NCBI GenBank assembly: GCA_900552195.1
Contig: URYO01000049.1
Span: 1-7,829, forward strand
Length of the DNA stretch: 7,829 bases
Direction of reading: 5' to 3'
Origin: an uncultured Sutterella sp.
GTDB lineage: Bacteria; Pseudomonadota; Gammaproteobacteria; Burkholderiales; Burkholderiaceae_F
This document shows positions 6,470 through 7,829 of the stretch, piece after piece. A program made the translations under genes and the position numbers. Each line of letters starts with the position of its first letter. Within the stretch, counting starts at the first letter, position 1. The notes under the pieces are model-generated. The model searched no databases, was not told the DNA's origin, and saw nothing but the letters and a program-made list of their open reading frames with translations.

Positions 6470-7237
6470 ATGCGCAGAAGTTTGGTGATTGCCAATTGGA
6501 AGATGAACGGCTCGGTCGATTTCATTGACCAATGGACGAACGTCTTCACAACTTTTTCTCCCGTGAACACCGAATTAGCCGTGTGTCCGCCTTTTGTCTA
6601 CATTCGCTATCTCCAGCAGAAATTTCTGACAAGCGCACTCGATATTAATGTCGGCGCACAGGACTGTTCCGTTCATGAATCCGGCGCTTTTACGGGTGAA
6701 GTGAGCGCAGGGATGCTGGCCGATGTCAAATGCCCCTGGGTCATTGTCGGACATTCCGAGAGAAGGCAGTATCACGGGGAGACCAATGAAATCGTTGCGG
6801 CAAAAGCCAAGATTGCCATCGAACACGGACTTCGTCCGATTGTCTGTGTCGGCGAGACGCTGGAAGAGCGTGAAAGCGGACGAACAAGCGATGTTGTGAT
6901 CGGACAGCTCAATGCCGTTCTCGATGCGATCGGACCAGAAACTTTGGTTACCGGCGCGGTAGCTTACGAGCCTGTTTGGGCCATCGGAACCGGCAAAACC
7001 GCCACGCCTCAGCAAGCTCAATTAGTTCACGCCGAACTGAGGGATAGTGTAGAATCTCGGGATTCTCAAGCTGCTTCCGCGCTCAGAATTATTTACGGCG
7101 GATCCGTCAAGCCGTCCAATGCGGCAGAGCTTTTTGCCTGCAATGACATTGACGGAGGATTGGTCGGCGGAGCTTCTTTGAAAGCTGCGGATTTTTATGC
7201 CATTGCCCAGGCCGCCAGCGGAATAGGGCTGATTTAA
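6470..7237 (+). CDS. tpiA: Triose-phosphate isomerase
   Basis: TpiA (EC 5.3.1.1) interconverts dihydroxyacetone phosphate and glyceraldehyde 3-phosphate in glycolysis and gluconeogenesis, as a cytosolic dimer. The 255-residue product is of normal length and has every signature: NWKMNG at 9-14 with K11, GAFTGEVSAGML near 72-83, VIVGHSERR with the catalytic H95, AYEPVWAIGTGKTA with the catalytic base E167 and flexible loop 6, IYGGSVKPSNAAEL, and the phosphate-binding DGGLVGGASL near the end. The ATG has TTGGAG at 6457-6462, 7 bases upstream. It ends in two adjacent TAA codons (7235-7240). secG starts 19 bases later, so the two are very probably one operon, as in many Betaproteobacteria. Confidence 0.98.
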   Translation: MRRSLVIANWKMNGSVDFIDQWTNVFTTFSPVNTELAVCPPFVYIRYLQQKFLTSALDINVGAQDCSVHESGAFTGEVSAGMLADVKCPWVIVGHSERRQYHGETNEIVAAKAKIAIEHGLRPIVCVGETLEERESGRTSDVVIGQLNAVLDAIGPETLVTGAVAYEPVWAIGTGKTATPQQAQLVHAELRDSVESRDSQAASALRIIYGGSVKPSNAAELFACNDIDGGLVGGASLKAADFYAIAQAASGIGLI

Positions 7238-7256
7238 TAAACGGATACAATTTATT

Positions 7257-7634
7257 ATGCATTTACTGATTACGGTTGCGGTTGTTCTGCAGGTGATTTC
7301 TGCAGTTGCAATCATTGTTTTAGTGCTGCTTCAGCACGGTAAAGGCGCCGACATGGGCGCAGCCTTCGGCGGCGGTGCCTCCGGCTCTCTTTTCGGAGCC
7401 ACAGGAAGCGCCAACTTCCTTTCCCGTTCTACTGCTGTTGCATCCACCATTTTTTTCTGCGCTACATTAGCGCTGACATTCGGCGGTCAAGTTCGCAAGG
7501 CTCCTGCTGCAGGCGGTGTTCTGTCTACTGTTACGACTGAACAGAAGGCTCCAGCTCAGCCCACACCCCCTGTTCCTGCGACTAATACTAGTGATTTCAC
7601 TGATAAGCCTGCACAAAATCAAATTCCGAGGTAG
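7257..7634 (+). CDS. secG: Preprotein translocase subunit SecG
   Basis: SecG is the small membrane partner of SecY and SecE in the inner-membrane translocon and helps SecA-driven export. The 125-residue product shows the family plan: a first membrane helix at about residues 3-24, the conserved LLQHGKGADMGAAFGGG.SGSLFG cytoplasmic loop at about 23-47, NFLSRSTA near 53-60, and a second membrane helix from about 58 to 76. The tail after about residue 80 is rich in alanine, proline and threonine, low in complexity and probably disordered; it is usually variable in this family. No strong Shine-Dalgarno precedes the ATG (only ACGGA at 7241-7245), which fits translation coupled to tpiA. A tRNA-Leu gene follows 56 bases after the stop. 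Confidence 0.96.
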   Translation: MHLLITVAVVLQVISAVAIIVLVLLQHGKGADMGAAFGGGASGSLFGATGSANFLSRSTAVASTIFFCATLALTFGGQVRKAPAAGGVLSTVTTEQKAPAQPTPPVPATNTSDFTDKPAQNQIPR

Positions 7635-7690
7635 AATGTCGTCTTTCGGTTCTGATGAAAACGGAAACGAAAGAAAAAGTTGAAAAAAGT

Positions 7691-7776
7691 GCCTTCGTGG
7701 TGAAATTGGTAGACACGCCATCTTGAGGGGGTGGTGACGAAAGTCGTATGAGTTCGAGTCTCATCGAAGGCACCAA
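7691..7776 (+). tRNA. tRNA-Leu (anticodon GAG)
   Basis: This 86-base class II tRNA folds fully. The acceptor stem GCCTTCG (7691-7697) pairs perfectly with CGAAGGC (7766-7772). The D-arm has the leucine-type TGGTGAAATTGGTAGACA sequence. The anticodon stem CCATC/GGTGG (7718-7722, 7730-7734) closes loop TTGAGGG with anticodon GAG at 7725-7727. A long variable arm pairs GAC with GTC around GAAA. The T-stem ATGAG/CTCAT (7749-7753, 7761-7765) closes TTCGAGT. The CCA end is encoded (7774-7776). It should read CUC and CUU codons. A tRNA-Leu(GAG) next to secG is also found in E. coli (leuU). Confidence 0.97.
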
Positions 7777-7792
7777 AAAATTTAATTGCTAA

Positions 7793-7829
7793 GCCGTCGT
7801 GGTGAAATTGGTAGACACGCCATCTTGAG
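7793..7829 (+). tRNA. Second tRNA-Leu (GAG), cut by the window edge
   Basis: The sequence from 7797 to the end is identical over 33 bases to 7695-7727 of the first tRNA-Leu, and the window stops on the anticodon GAG (7827-7829). The acceptor 5' strand is GCCGTCG instead of GCCTTCG, so the two copies differ at acceptor position 4. A functional gene would need CGACGGC at its unseen 3' end. It starts 16 bases after the first tRNA, so the pair would be processed from one transcript. Confidence 0.85.

Noticed and set aside
7643..7673. CTTTCG/CGAAAG pairing as a terminator after secG
   Set aside because: Only 6 bp with a 19-base loop and an A-rich, not T-rich, tail. secG is more likely co-transcribed with the tRNA.
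1..7829. CRISPR array, transposon, phage or toxin-antitoxin system
   Set aside because: No regularly spaced repeats, no transposase or integrase-like protein, and no terminal inverted repeats were seen. All genes larger than the doubtful leader ORF have recognisable families.

Overview
The window looks like a housekeeping stretch of a Burkholderiales (betaproteobacterial) chromosome. All recognisable genes are on the + strand: leuA, a small TfoX/Sxy-domain gene, rpsO, pnp, a HydE-type radical SAM gene, tpiA, secG and one complete tRNA-Leu, followed by the first 37 bases of a second tRNA-Leu. From general knowledge of Bordetella/Burkholderia-type genomes, leuA, rpsO-pnp and tpiA-secG-tRNA-Leu lie close together in this order, with nuoA usually next after the tRNA. 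A [FeFe]-hydrogenase maturase inside this block points to an anaerobic member, for example a gut Sutterellaceae-like bacterium. That placement is inference from gene order and protein character, not from a database search.

Region by region: 1-240 is a non-coding leader before leuA, with possible small hairpins and no convincing promoter. leuA (241-1812) makes the first committed enzyme of leucine synthesis and is followed by a very stable C(UUCG)G hairpin. A 141-residue TfoX_N-domain protein (1877-2302) follows with a strong ribosome-binding site. The 130-base rpsO leader holds a perfect TATAAT box, an 8-bp hairpin and a possible 31-codon upstream ORF that ends one base before the rpsO start. 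rpsO (2433-2702) ends before a terminator-like hairpin. The pnp leader has a candidate promoter and two tandem hairpins, an arrangement reminiscent of RNase III/PNPase autoregulated leaders. pnp (2888-5062) ends at a 13-bp terminator. hydE (5215-6414) has its own candidate promoter. tpiA (6470-7237) and secG (7257-7634) are closely spaced and lead into tRNA-Leu(GAG).

Functionally the genes cover amino-acid synthesis (LeuA), translation and RNA turnover (S15, PNPase, tRNA-Leu), central carbon metabolism (TpiA), protein export (SecG) and, through HydE, probably fermentative or anaerobic hydrogen metabolism. No mobile element, CRISPR array, phage gene or toxin-antitoxin pair is visible. I found no clear new multi-gene system. 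The points most worth following up are hydE alone in a housekeeping block without hydF, hydG or a hydrogenase nearby, the structured rpsO and pnp leaders, and the near-identical tandem tRNA-Leu genes at the right edge.
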